This document shows, in pieces, positions 1-7,376 of a stretch of DNA of 23,585 nucleotides. How positions within the stretch are numbered: the first letter of the stretch is position 1; every line of letters begins with the position of its first letter. Origin of the DNA: a virus. A program made the translations under genes and the position numbers. The stretch covers positions 1 to 23,585 of IMG/VR virus record IMGVR_UViG_3300043444_000888; one strand, written 5' to 3'. The notes below the pieces were generated by a model that worked only from the letters and a program-made list of their open reading frames with translations, searched no databases and was not told the DNA's origin.

Positions 1-180
1 CGTGTGCATTGCCTGCACTTGTTGGTGGGCCCGCTGCTCGCACAGTGCACGCTCGCGCTCGGCGCGAATGCTCTGCTGGTGCACGTTGTAGCGGTACCCC
101 AGCCAGATCCCCAGCAAGGCGGCCGCCAATGGCAAGCCCACATGGCGCAACCAATTCCCGGCCCAGAACCAATCAATCAT
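1..180 (-). CDS. Spanin-like (Rz-type) membrane protein, partial
   Basis: The reading frame opens with ATG at 180 and runs off the left edge with 60 codons visible. Residues about 12-31 form one hydrophobic segment (core LPLAAALLGIWLGY), followed by a charged stretch rich in Q, R and E that looks like the start of a periplasmic coiled coil. This N-in, single-span plus coiled-coil layout directly behind a lysozyme gene is typical of inner-membrane spanins (lambda Rz type), which help disrupt the outer membrane at the end of Gram-negative lysis. The start overlaps the lysozyme stop by 8 nt, so the two are probably translationally coupled. The C-terminus and any nested Rz1 lipoprotein lie outside the window, so the assignment rests on topology and position only. 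Confidence 0.6.
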   Translation of the reverse strand, partial: MIDWFWAGNWLRHVGLPLAAALLGIWLGYRYNVHQQSIRAERERALCEQRAHQQVQAMHT

Positions 181-631
181 CGAAGAGGTCCGCTTCCCGC
201 CGGCGGCGAATGACCAGGCCATCCATCACGCGCCCGGCGCTGTAGACCCAGCGCTTGAACTCGGCGTTGGCGCCTTGGTAGTCGCCCAGGTTCAGGCGCT
301 GCAGCAAGGTGGAACGCGCCAGGTTCAAGGGGCCCAGGTTGAAGGTGAAATCCACCAGGGCATTGAACTGGCCCTGGGTCAGGGGGACGGTGACCAAACG
401 CTTGACGGCGCGCGAAGCGCTGGCAATGTCCTCCATCAACCACTCCTCGGCCTGGCGGTGACCGATCTCCAGGCCCTCATGCACTTCGGGCCCAGTGTGG
501 CCGTAGCCGATGGTCCAGGGCGCGCCGTGGCTGCCCGGGTCGGGGTAAGCCTTCAGACGCAAGCCCTCGGACAGGCGCACCAGATCGATGCCCTGCAGGT
601 CCACGCTGAGTTTGTCGTTGACCGATTTCAC
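173..631 (-). CDS. Endolysin, GH24 phage-type lysozyme
   Basis: This protein of 152 aa is a T4-type lysozyme that cuts the beta-1,4 bond between MurNAc and GlcNAc in peptidoglycan. The catalytic region is clear: E22 in LSEGL, D31 in YPDPG and T40 in WTIGYGHT form the E-D-T triad of the family. Motifs FNALVDFTFNLG and a C-terminal RRRREADLF also fit GH24. There is no signal peptide or SAR transmembrane segment, so export should depend on a holin. I chose the GTG at 631, which overlaps the previous stop as GTGA and gives the usual short N-terminus (KSVNDK...). An ATG at 691 would add 20 residues with no family match, inside the upstream gene. The loop between D31 and T40 is 3 residues longer than in T4 lysozyme, which is common among related phage enzymes. 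Confidence 0.93.
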   Translation of the reverse strand: MKSVNDKLSVDLQGIDLVRLSEGLRLKAYPDPGSHGAPWTIGYGHTGPEVHEGLEIGHRQAEEWLMEDIASASRAVKRLVTVPLTQGQFNALVDFTFNLGPLNLARSTLLQRLNLGDYQGANAEFKRWVYSAGRVMDGLVIRRRREADLFDD

Positions 632-858
632 GGTGCCTGCACCGGTTCGGTGTCCTTTTTCATGAGCAAGGCCGCGCCGTGCGTGGAGCACAGGATGCCG
701 ATGGCCTGAGCAAACTGCATCAGGTCCACCGCCCCGGTCTGCACCGCGTTCCAGGCCGCTCCCACGATGGTGGCCAGTGTGGTGATGAGCCAGGACCAGC
801 GCGCCAGGTCATGCGTGCAGTTGTCCTTGCCCGTGACCATTTGCCGGATCAGGTTCAT
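628..858 (-). CDS. Small membrane protein of lysis cassette, putative holin or antiholin
   Basis: A protein of 76 aa with a conserved-looking polar N-terminus (TGKDNCTHD), one clear hydrophobic helix at about residues 21-39 (WSWLITTLATIVGAAWNAV) and a second weaker one at about 45-67, then a charged tail. Proteins with this TGKDN...HD..RWSW pattern occur beside endolysins in proteobacterial phages, but I do not know a proven function. Its ATG at 858 overlaps the preceding stop as ATGA, and its own TGA overlaps the lysozyme GTG. It could be the pore-forming holin, a holin partner or an antiholin. Topology and position support a lysis role and nothing more specific. Confidence 0.6.
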   Translation of the reverse strand: MNLIRQMVTGKDNCTHDLARWSWLITTLATIVGAAWNAVQTGAVDLMQFAQAIGILCSTHGAALLMKKDTEPVQAP

Positions 859-1166
859 AGCGGCTTGCCCCCGTGACCTGCGCCGTAGATGGCCGCCCAG
901 ATCGCGGCCAGGGCCCCGGCAATCGTGGCCACCCACTTGGCCACCGTGCCCAGCACGCCAATGACGCGAAGCCCCGTCTTGGCCAGATCAAAGGCGTCCT
1001 TCATTTCCCGCGTGATGGCCATGTTTTCGGCAATCACCGTGGCCGTGGCCAGGCTCGCCTTCTGGTTCTCCAGGATCATCTGCTCGATGGCATCCATGCG
1101 CTCGATGCCCTTGGCAAAGCGCTCATTGACCAAAGCCTGGAACGCTCGGAACTCTTCTGGATTCAT
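855..1166 (-). CDS. Putative holin with N-terminal coiled coil and C-terminal membrane segment
   Basis: A protein of 103 aa. Residues 1-62 are charged and amphipathic with heptad-like spacing, and residues about 67-93 are a long hydrophobic stretch (VIGVLGTVAKWVATIAGALA) followed by a short glycine-rich tail. This coiled coil followed by one C-terminal helix resembles small hemolysin XhlA-like phage holin proteins. It is the first gene of the lysis group. A strong ribosome site AGGAGG (1178-1173) sits 6 nt before the ATG. It follows the tail hub gene after a gap of 55 nt that holds a hairpin and a candidate promoter. Holin function is inferred from topology and context. Confidence 0.6.
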   Translation of the reverse strand: MNPEEFRAFQALVNERFAKGIERMDAIEQMILENQKASLATATVIAENMAITREMKDAFDLAKTGLRVIGVLGTVAKWVATIAGALAAIWAAIYGAGHGGKPL

Positions 1167-1190
1167 GGCACGCCTCCTAGGGATGGATCG

Positions 1191-1220
1191 ATTTTAGCTA
1201 TCATTTTGATAGCCTATCAA
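1191..1220 (-). promoter_or_regulatory. Candidate sigma70 promoter for the lysis genes
   Basis: On the minus strand TTGATA (1220-1215) and TAAAAT (1196-1191) each match five of six bases of the sigma70 -35 and -10 boxes and are separated by 18 nt. A start point near 1184 would leave a short leader carrying the AGGAGG site of the holin gene. The spacer is exactly the hairpin element at 1197-1214, so promoter and hairpin cannot be separated by eye. Chance matches of this quality occur in AT-rich gaps, hence modest confidence. Confidence 0.35.
1197..1214 (-). repeat. Intergenic hairpin element, copy 4 (hub/lysis boundary)
   Basis: The minus strand reads GGCTATCAAAATGATAGC. It contains a perfect 7-bp inverted repeat (GCTATCA/TGATAGC) around 3 nt. 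A second symmetric arrangement, TTGATAG and CTATCAA around one base at 1206-1220, overlaps it, so two folds are possible. It starts 7 nt after the hub stop codon. No T-run follows, so it is not a standard intrinsic terminator. The same element recurs at 13193-13210, 16209-16226 and 21351-21368. Confidence 0.75.
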
Positions 1221-1221
1221 G

Positions 1222-3513
1222 TCAAAACTGGGTGACCAGCAAATTCAGGGTGACATCCGACAGCGTGGGATCCTGGGGAATGGCTGCGGTCACGGAGAAC
1301 ACATCACCCACCTCGAAGGTGGTGGCGGTGGTGCTGAAACTGGTGCTGCCGTTGCTCTGGATCACCAACTGACCGATGGACGTGCCGTTTTTGGCCAGGG
1401 TCCAACTGGTGGAAGTGGCCGTTGGCAGGGTGCCCACCAGCACCTTGCTGCCCGCAAAGTTCGCCAACGCCTGGCAGCGCGCGTTGATCACGGCGCTGAC
1501 CACTTTGGCCCCGGCTGCCGGTTTGCCCCCGATGAAGTACGACAGGTAGGTGCTTTGCTGTGAGCCCAGGCCGGTGAGCACGTAGGTGCTGGCAGACACC
1601 TGATCAAGCGTCTGCTCGGACTGGCCGTAGATGTTGAAACTGGTGAGCTTGATGAAGAACTGCTGGCCGATGTAGGCACTGCTGGGCAGGGTGTACTTGA
1701 GACAAACGTTGTTGAGCAGCGCAAAGTTGGCCCCTTGGTCGTGGGCACTGGTGGTGCTGCCGAACTGGCCGCGGTACAGCCCCGTGAGGTCATACACCCC
1801 AGCGGCCACCAGCGTGGCGGTGGTGTAACTCAGGTATTCGCCGCCCACGTAGCACAGCGAGCGTCCCGCCTGGGCGTCGATGGCCGAGACCGACATCAAC
1901 TGAGCGTCCTCTTGCACGTTCACGCGCAGCGTGTTGACGTTGTCCGGGTTGGTGCCGCTGTAGGCCGGCAGAGCACTGGCGGTGGCGCCATAGACACAGC
2001 CCAGCGGGATGCGCCCGATCGTCTGGTAGCTGTTGCCGTCCAGCGAAATCCAGACCCTCGCCCCGCCCCAGGTGCTGGCATTGCCATTGGAGAAAAACCA
2101 GACCTGGGGTGCGGCCCCGTTGAGCAAGGTGACGTTGGGCTCGAAGATCAGGGGCGCATCGGACATGCCCGGCGCCACGAAGCTGTTGCCGGTGTAGCCC
2201 TGGTTGGTCTGGCTGGGGTACTCGGGCGCCCACTGGGCGCCCTCCATGAACTCCTCGGCCGTGACCTGCAGCGTGCCATCGTCGTTTTCCACGATCTCCA
2301 TGATGCGTACCGGGTACTGCAGCAGCCCCAGGTCCGCCTGCGTGAGGGAGACGATGTCCATCGGTTCGAGCAACACGTACTCCCAGGACAGGCTGAACTG
2401 GAAGGTGTTGCGCACGTAGTGCAGGCGGTTTTTCATCAATTCCACACAGCGCATGCCCGCACTGGGGTTGGATATGAAGGGGGCGGTGCGCAAATCGGCC
2501 GAACGCAGCCCCAGGTCCTCGATGCTGGCCTGGTCCTTGGACTCCACCACTGCGGCGTTGAAGTTGTTGTCCTTGTCCACCACCTGCAGCCGGATGTGGT
2601 TGTAGCAGTCGTAGGGGTCGCGGCGGCTGATCTCGACGGGCTCGGCACTGCCCCCAGTCAGGAAGTCTTCGTCGGTAAGGTGGTAACGGATGGTGTTTTG
2701 CGGGGTGTAGGTCACCCCGTTTTGCACCAGCAGCTGATCGCCGAAGGGAACGAACTTGAGGACATCGCCAGACCACACCGCGGCGGTGTTGGTCACCTCC
2801 AGCCAGTCGGCGATCCACTCGCGCGCCGCCCTCGCCCGCGCCAGCGTGTCGGAAAACCCGATGCCGTTGGCGCCGCAGTAGTTGGCGTAGCAGTTGGGCA
2901 GCACGAACAGGGAGTCGTGGTCCAGCATCGGGAAGTTCGCCCCGTACTGGGTGTTGGTGCAAAAGTCCCAGATCACCTGCGCTGGGCCCGCATCGTCTGG
3001 CCCGACGGCGGCTGTGCCCCCCAAGTGCCCGAGCACCTCGAACCACAACTGCGGGGTGTAGTTGGAAGTGCCCAGGTCAAAGGCGCTGTGGCACAGGTAG
3101 GCGATCTGGCTGTAGGAGAGCGCTGCCTCGGGGTACTCGGTGGCGGTGAAGCCCCAGGGGGCCTGACCGGTATCGCCCTCGTACAGCAACAGGCCCAAAT
3201 CGGCGTAACTGGTGATGCCCTGGTTCTTCCAGACCTTCTGGCCAAGGCCCAGCACCCCCTCGCCCAGACCAAAAATGATTCCGGTGGTGTAGGTGTAACT
3301 CACGGAAGTGACCGAGCCACCGCCCTTGCCGCCCACCGAGCTTTCATGGCGGATGGCCTTGAAGTTGTCGTACCAGAGCAGGTTGGCCGCGGTCTTCACA
3401 CGTCCATAAATGATGGGGATTGGCAACCCCTGGGTGGCCGACTGGATCTGCAGCGTGCCGTACCGTGTGGGCTCAGGGGGCTGCGATCCCCCACCAAAGA
3501 GCAAGCCGCTCAT
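1222..3513 (-). CDS. Tail hub / tip attachment protein (GTA gp15-like)
   Basis: This protein of 763 aa should form the central baseplate hub at the tail tip, which contacts the host surface and opens the path for DNA. The N-terminal half has motifs typical of phage tail hub proteins: GLPIPIIYGRVKTAANLLWY near the start, then a segment around YNHIRLQVVDKDNNF and EYVLLEPMDIVSLT that resembles the phage tail hub domain (Phage-tail_3). The last 110 residues or so are beta-rich and Ser/Thr-rich and may be a surface-exposed receptor-contact domain. Its ATG overlaps the NlpC/P60 gene stop (ATGA), and the order DUF2460, DUF2163, peptidase, hub equals Rhodobacter GTA g12-g15. The gene is larger than needed for the hub core alone, consistent with added host-range domains. 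Confidence 0.85.
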   Translation of the reverse strand: MSGLLFGGGSQPPEPTRYGTLQIQSATQGLPIPIIYGRVKTAANLLWYDNFKAIRHESSVGGKGGGSVTSVSYTYTTGIIFGLGEGVLGLGQKVWKNQGITSYADLGLLLYEGDTGQAPWGFTATEYPEAALSYSQIAYLCHSAFDLGTSNYTPQLWFEVLGHLGGTAAVGPDDAGPAQVIWDFCTNTQYGANFPMLDHDSLFVLPNCYANYCGANGIGFSDTLARARAAREWIADWLEVTNTAAVWSGDVLKFVPFGDQLLVQNGVTYTPQNTIRYHLTDEDFLTGGSAEPVEISRRDPYDCYNHIRLQVVDKDNNFNAAVVESKDQASIEDLGLRSADLRTAPFISNPSAGMRCVELMKNRLHYVRNTFQFSLSWEYVLLEPMDIVSLTQADLGLLQYPVRIMEIVENDDGTLQVTAEEFMEGAQWAPEYPSQTNQGYTGNSFVAPGMSDAPLIFEPNVTLLNGAAPQVWFFSNGNASTWGGARVWISLDGNSYQTIGRIPLGCVYGATASALPAYSGTNPDNVNTLRVNVQEDAQLMSVSAIDAQAGRSLCYVGGEYLSYTTATLVAAGVYDLTGLYRGQFGSTTSAHDQGANFALLNNVCLKYTLPSSAYIGQQFFIKLTSFNIYGQSEQTLDQVSASTYVLTGLGSQQSTYLSYFIGGKPAAGAKVVSAVINARCQALANFAGSKVLVGTLPTATSTSWTLAKNGTSIGQLVIQSNGSTSFSTTATTFEVGDVFSVTAAIPQDPTLSDVTLNLLVTQF

Positions 3514-3959
3514 GCAACACCCCCCTGCCAGGCCGTGAAGTACTTCTTCTCACGATGGACAAACGGCTCCTTGTGCAGATCGGCGTAGGTCACCACCTTG
3601 TCCACCGCGTAGGCGTGGATCACCCGCGGGTAATCGATCACGATGGCCGAATGGCTGTAGGTGCGCCCGAATTTGGTCAGCACCAGATCGCCGGGAAGGA
3701 CCTCTTCCTTCGAAATCTCGCGCACATAGGGCATCACGGTCTCCAGGTACCGCTCGCTGTCCCGATGCAAGTGCCAGTCCTGCGGATAGGGACGTGGATC
3801 CAGACTGGCGTCGGTGACCCCCACCACGGCATACACCCGCACCAGGATCATGGCGCAGTCCACCCCCACCCCTTTGACATCGCCGTGGTGGTGGTACGGC
3901 GTGCGCAGCCAGCTTCTGGCTTCTCGCACGATGGCGTCTCTGAAGTCTTGCTCGGTCAT
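3510..3959 (-). CDS. NlpC/P60 family tail-tip peptidase
   Basis: A protein of 149 aa with the layout of a phage NlpC/P60 cysteine peptidase (GTA gp14-like, lambda K-like). The catalytic cysteine is C35 in GVDCAM, the histidine is H103 in YSHSAIV, and H115 in VIHAY is the likely third polar residue. The LPGDLVL motif at about 88-94 is also typical. These enzymes cut D-Glu to diaminoacid bonds in peptidoglycan and are thought to help the tail penetrate the wall or act in tip assembly. The ATG follows the DUF2163 stop directly (TAAATG), and the stop overlaps the hub start, so it is embedded in the tail-tip operon. Confidence 0.93.
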   Translation of the reverse strand: MTEQDFRDAIVREARSWLRTPYHHHGDVKGVGVDCAMILVRVYAVVGVTDASLDPRPYPQDWHLHRDSERYLETVMPYVREISKEEVLPGDLVLTKFGRTYSHSAIVIDYPRVIHAYAVDKVVTYADLHKEPFVHREKKYFTAWQGGVA

Positions 3960-4811
3960 TTACAACCCCAATTCGCTGGACGGGATGAATGGCATGGAGG
4001 TGTTGCGACTGGTGTTGCCAAAGCGGTTCTGGCAGGTCTGCAGGGTCTTGTCGCAGCCCCAACTGGCGGCAAAGGTGTCCCCGACCTGCGGCGCGTGCGG
4101 CAGCGGGTAGGACAGCACAAAGCTCAGGCCAGTGCTGTTTTTGATGGTGCGGCGCTGGCCCGCATTGGCCCCGCTCGTGAACAGGATCGTGCCCTGCCAG
4201 TAGTTGCCCGAAGTGGCACTGGCCCAATAGACCAAGGAGGGTGTGGAGACGGCGTCCACCACCCCGTCCTGGGTGAAGCTGGACTTGGTCAGGCCACAGT
4301 TGGTGTCGTAGAGGGTGTGCACACAGGCGCTTTGCCACTGGCGCCGGGGCATCTGCAGGTCCAGCAGTGCCATGTTGGATTTGACCGAGATCTCGGCCTG
4401 CAGTCGGGTGATGGCGCGGATGGAGGAGACATAACCCGTGAACAGGGTCACCTCCCCCACCACCTCGCCCCATACTTCCATGTAGGCGCGGGCGCGCCGG
4501 ATCTTGGCGCCATCGAGCGATCCGCTGCGCACAGCGTCCAGGAACGACAGGCCATCGAGCAGATGGGTTCGCTGCGCGGCAATCACCACCGTCTGCTCGT
4601 CCGCGTCCATGCCCGCCGTGATGCGGTAGCGCAGGCCGGAGATCTGTACGCCATAAGGGTTGTAGGTGATGCCCTGCGAGGTCACCACCCGGTCCGCCGT
4701 GGTCAGATGAAGCACATTGGTGCTCAGTTGCGTGATCGTGAACAGGTCTGCGCATATGAACTGGCGTTTGCTTTGCAGCAACTCCTGCAGGGCGGGACTG
4801 GCAGTTTTCAT
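3960..4811 (-). CDS. DUF2163 tail protein (GTA gp13-like, lambda L-like)
   Basis: A protein of 283 aa matching the DUF2163 / phage BR0599 family of tail-tip proteins, which link the distal tail ring to the hub. The N-terminal part (residues 1-150) is beta-rich with ARAYMEVWGEV and VTLFTGYVSSI. The C-terminal part has the family signature: C163, C172 (YDTNCG), FTSGANAGQ, GDTF, then C253 and C260 before RFGN and the terminal PFIPSSE. Four such cysteines bind an iron-sulfur cluster in lambda gpL, and the same is reported for GTA tails, so a cluster is likely here. I use the ATG at 4811 (ATGA overlap). An in-frame start at 4850 would add 13 residues inside the previous gene. Confidence 0.9.
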   Translation of the reverse strand: MKTASPALQELLQSKRQFICADLFTITQLSTNVLHLTTADRVVTSQGITYNPYGVQISGLRYRITAGMDADEQTVVIAAQRTHLLDGLSFLDAVRSGSLDGAKIRRARAYMEVWGEVVGEVTLFTGYVSSIRAITRLQAEISVKSNMALLDLQMPRRQWQSACVHTLYDTNCGLTKSSFTQDGVVDAVSTPSLVYWASATSGNYWQGTILFTSGANAGQRRTIKNSTGLSFVLSYPLPHAPQVGDTFAASWGCDKTLQTCQNRFGNTSRNTSMPFIPSSELGL

Positions 4812-5755
4812 GGCTTGACGGACTGGATGGAGAGTTTCTGCAACTGCCACAGATCGAACATGAAGTTGTCGTAGTCCTGGCTGTCCTCGGCAAAACGCAC
4901 CCGGTAGTACCAGGTGAAATCGATCCAGACGCTGGTGCCCACCGCAGGCGGCGCCGCAAAGACGATCTGGTTGGGGCTCACGAACGTCCAGCCCGTGGTC
5001 TGGGGCTGGGCCAGCGTGGCGCCTGGCGCCTGAAACCGGATGGCCAGCGAACTGCTGTCCACATAGCCACAGGGCTCGGTGAAGCCGCCATAGGTCTTGC
5101 TCAATGTGAATTTGGTGGTGGCCCCGTCCCCCACCGCCAGCAGATGGTCCTGCATGAGGTTTTCTTCACTGGGGTCGCGGTACAGGAAGGTGTCAAAGCT
5201 CCCCGCGCGCGCCAGAAAGAAGCCCATGAGTTGCTGCAACTCGGTGTGGGCATCGGCGCGCAGGAACTCGTACTTCATCTCCCACTCCCAGATCGGGTAG
5301 GCGTAGTTGGAGATGCGCACCTCGCGTCCGGAGACGTGGCTGGCGATGGCGGTGTTGAATTTGGGTCGTTTTTTGACGTGCCAGGCCAGGCCGGGCAGCG
5401 TCGGCAAGAGGTGATCGCTCACGGGTTGCAACTCCTGGGTCAAGGGGGAAGGTTCATCCAGGCCGTACATGACCTGCAGCACCAATTGGCGGGCCAGCGC
5501 CGCAGACGGTGCCTCCAGCAGCCAAGCCGATGCCAGCAGTTGGACGGCGGCGTTGGCAGGCCGCGTCACCAGCGCCTCACTCACCACCTGCGCGCTCTGG
5601 TGAGCGCTGACGACGGCCGGTTCGTAGAGCACGCTCAGGCACGACTGGCCGCTGCGGATGCCGCCCGACTCCACCAACAGCAGCGCGCTCACGCGCGATG
5701 CGCAGGCATGGCCGGCACCGTCCAGCAGGGCTTGCAGGTTGACCTGGGAGTACAT
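4808..5755 (-). CDS. DUF2460 distal tail protein with extra N-terminal domain
   Basis: A protein of 315 aa. Residues about 112-315 match DUF2460 (GTA gp12-like distal tail protein), with LPTLPGLAW, the SGREVRISNYAYPIWEWE core, FFLARAGSFDTFLYRDPS and the final FDLWQL...SIQSVKP. Members of the family normally begin just before LPTLPGLAW, so the first 111 residues are additional. They are Ala/Leu/Val-rich and I do not recognise them. V112 is a GTG with AGGAG 9 nt before it, so a shorter DUF2460 protein could also be made. The ATG at 5755 has GAGG 6 nt upstream and lies 7 nt after the lectin-like gene. The last 4 nt overlap DUF2163. This looks like two ancestral genes joined in frame, or one gene with nested products. 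Confidence 0.85.
   Translation of the reverse strand: MYSQVNLQALLDGAGHACASRVSALLLVESGGIRSGQSCLSVLYEPAVVSAHQSAQVVSEALVTRPANAAVQLLASAWLLEAPSAALARQLVLQVMYGLDEPSPLTQELQPVSDHLLPTLPGLAWHVKKRPKFNTAIASHVSGREVRISNYAYPIWEWEMKYEFLRADAHTELQQLMGFFLARAGSFDTFLYRDPSEENLMQDHLLAVGDGATTKFTLSKTYGGFTEPCGYVDSSSLAIRFQAPGATLAQPQTTGWTFVSPNQIVFAAPPAVGTSVWIDFTWYYRVRFAEDSQDYDNFMFDLWQLQKLSIQSVKP
5420..5436 (-). promoter_or_regulatory. Candidate internal translation start for DUF2460 domain
   Basis: Inside the DUF2460 gene, AGGAG (5436-5432) stands 9 nt before an in-frame GTG (5422-5420). The codons that follow encode SDHLLPTLPGLAW, which is how stand-alone DUF2460 proteins usually begin. This makes a second initiation site plausible, giving a protein of about 204 aa besides the full-length one. 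Confidence 0.4.
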
Positions 5756-5762
5756 GCGGGCC

Positions 5763-7373
5763 TCAACTCATCGTCTTGTAGCCAATCTGCGCCGCATTGG
5801 CTTCGGCCACGGTCCAGGGACTGCCGGTATCGGGGTTGGTGGCCCAGACGGTGGATTTGTAGGAAAAAGTGGAGCCCAGGTTGTAGGTGGCCCCCACCGC
5901 CTCGGTGCTGCCGGTCTTGATCAGGTTGGCCACTGTGCGCGGGTTGGCATCGTCCTTGGCGTACATGCCCGTGACCTGCACCGCGTAGACGGAAGAATCG
6001 GTGGCCAGGTTGCCGTCCGTCGTGAACAGGTCCTTGAGCCCCACCCCACCGGTCATGTTGTAGGTCGTGGCCCCATCGCCTGAGGTCTCCTGCACCGCCC
6101 CGTGGTTGGGGGTCGGTGTGAAGGTCAGGTTGTAGAGCACGAAGTAGGACACCGAACTGAGGCTGGTGGCGCCGGTGTACGGAAATGTGGCCGGCACACT
6201 TGGATACGTACTGGCGCTGTAGCACCAGGCTGGCACCCCGCCCGAGATGGCCAAAGTGTCGTAACGGATGTCAAAGCTGGTGTTGGCAATGAAGCCGATG
6301 AAGTACTTCTTGCCCTTTTGCAAGGTGACACCGGCGGGGAACGTCAGTGTGATCAGCCCCGCTGTGAAGGCCCCGTATTCGTTGCCCAAGGCCAGCAAGG
6401 CCCCGGGCTGATTGGGGACGTTGGGGTCCTCGCCATAGATCACCGGACGGCACTTGATGTCGGCCAGGTTGTTGTTGCACATCACACCAAAAGAGTTGAT
6501 CGTGCAGTCGCGCTTGGCAGCGATGAAACCGTTGCCCATCGAAACATAACGGTTGTTCATCACGTACTTGTCCGTCTGCCAGCGTCCCAGATAGACACGG
6601 TTGGCCACCGCCGTCATGTAGTACGAGGAAGTGGAGGTCTGCGGGTTGGGATCGACCGCATAGGCCCCGGAAGATGTGAATTGGCTCACCACATCGGCTT
6701 TGGGCCACATGGTGAAGACCCGCTTTTCGCCAAGCAGGGTATTCATAGGGTAAGCACCGGGGCCGATGCTGGCATCACACACGTACAGGTCATCTACCGC
6801 AGCGGCCAGACCAGAAAACACGAGCACGTTCATTTGGGTCTGTGCGGTCAGGCTGGTGCTCAGGTTGAACACGCTGGCCACCACCTCATTGTTCACGCGC
6901 GCCACCAAGGCACCGTCATTGCTGCCCAGCTTCAGGCGGATTTCAAAGTACATCCAGGTGTTGAGGGTGAAGGCGCTGGGTACGCTGGCCGCCACGGTGG
7001 TGTAACTGCTGGTCGCAGCGTTGTAGAGCTGCAGCGTGATGGCCAGTGAAGCTGGATCAAAGACCACCCGGGCGATGATGTTGCTGCCGTTTCGCAGTGA
7101 GATCTGGCGGGTGTAAAGGGTGTTGTTGATGGAGTAAATCTTGAGGGCCATCCCGACAAAAACTTCGGAGAGGTTCGCGCCCAGACTCAGGGTGTTGAGG
7201 CTGTTGTACTGGCCCATGACCAACGCAGTTCCATTGAAACGGCCCTGAATGAACATCGGCAGGGAGCCTTCGGTATCTGTGAAACAACTCACATCAAGCA
7301 AGCTCCAGCCCGCCGTCGACATGTCGCTGGTGCCGGTGTAGTGGTCAAAGCCCTCGCACAGGATCAAGGCCAT
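5763..7373 (-). CDS. Lectin-like structural tail protein
   Basis: A protein of 536 aa. The first 210 residues or so look like a concanavalin/laminin-G type beta-sandwich: it opens with LILCEGFDHYTG and contains WMYFEIRLKLG and a conserved AAVDDLYVCD near residue 195, a pattern common in phage particle proteins. The middle (about 220-430) is beta-rich with many aromatic residues. The C-terminal part (about 470-536) carries TVANLIKTGSTEAVGATY and ends in PWTVAEANAAQIGYKTMS, a module shared by many phage tail proteins. It sits between the tape measure and the distal tail gene, 3 nt after the former, with GGGAGA upstream of the ATG. A role in carbohydrate binding at the tail tip is inferred; no catalytic motif is visible. 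Confidence 0.75.
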   Translation of the reverse strand: MALILCEGFDHYTGTSDMSTAGWSLLDVSCFTDTEGSLPMFIQGRFNGTALVMGQYNSLNTLSLGANLSEVFVGMALKIYSINNTLYTRQISLRNGSNIIARVVFDPASLAITLQLYNAATSSYTTVAASVPSAFTLNTWMYFEIRLKLGSNDGALVARVNNEVVASVFNLSTSLTAQTQMNVLVFSGLAAAVDDLYVCDASIGPGAYPMNTLLGEKRVFTMWPKADVVSQFTSSGAYAVDPNPQTSTSSYYMTAVANRVYLGRWQTDKYVMNNRYVSMGNGFIAAKRDCTINSFGVMCNNNLADIKCRPVIYGEDPNVPNQPGALLALGNEYGAFTAGLITLTFPAGVTLQKGKKYFIGFIANTSFDIRYDTLAISGGVPAWCYSASTYPSVPATFPYTGATSLSSVSYFVLYNLTFTPTPNHGAVQETSGDGATTYNMTGGVGLKDLFTTDGNLATDSSVYAVQVTGMYAKDDANPRTVANLIKTGSTEAVGATYNLGSTFSYKSTVWATNPDTGSPWTVAEANAAQIGYKTMS

Positions 7374-7376
7374 GGT

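Noticed and set aside
1790-3046. Overlapping minus-strand frame of 418 codons within the hub gene
   Set aside because: The Arg/Pro/Gln-rich product is typical of a shifted frame in GC-rich DNA; the hub frame explains the region.
1735-3588. Plus-strand open frame of 617 codons opposite the hub gene
   Set aside because: It is an antisense shadow; the minus-strand hub has clear family motifs and coupled neighbours, while this frame encodes a Val/Gly/His-rich sequence with no recognisable domain.
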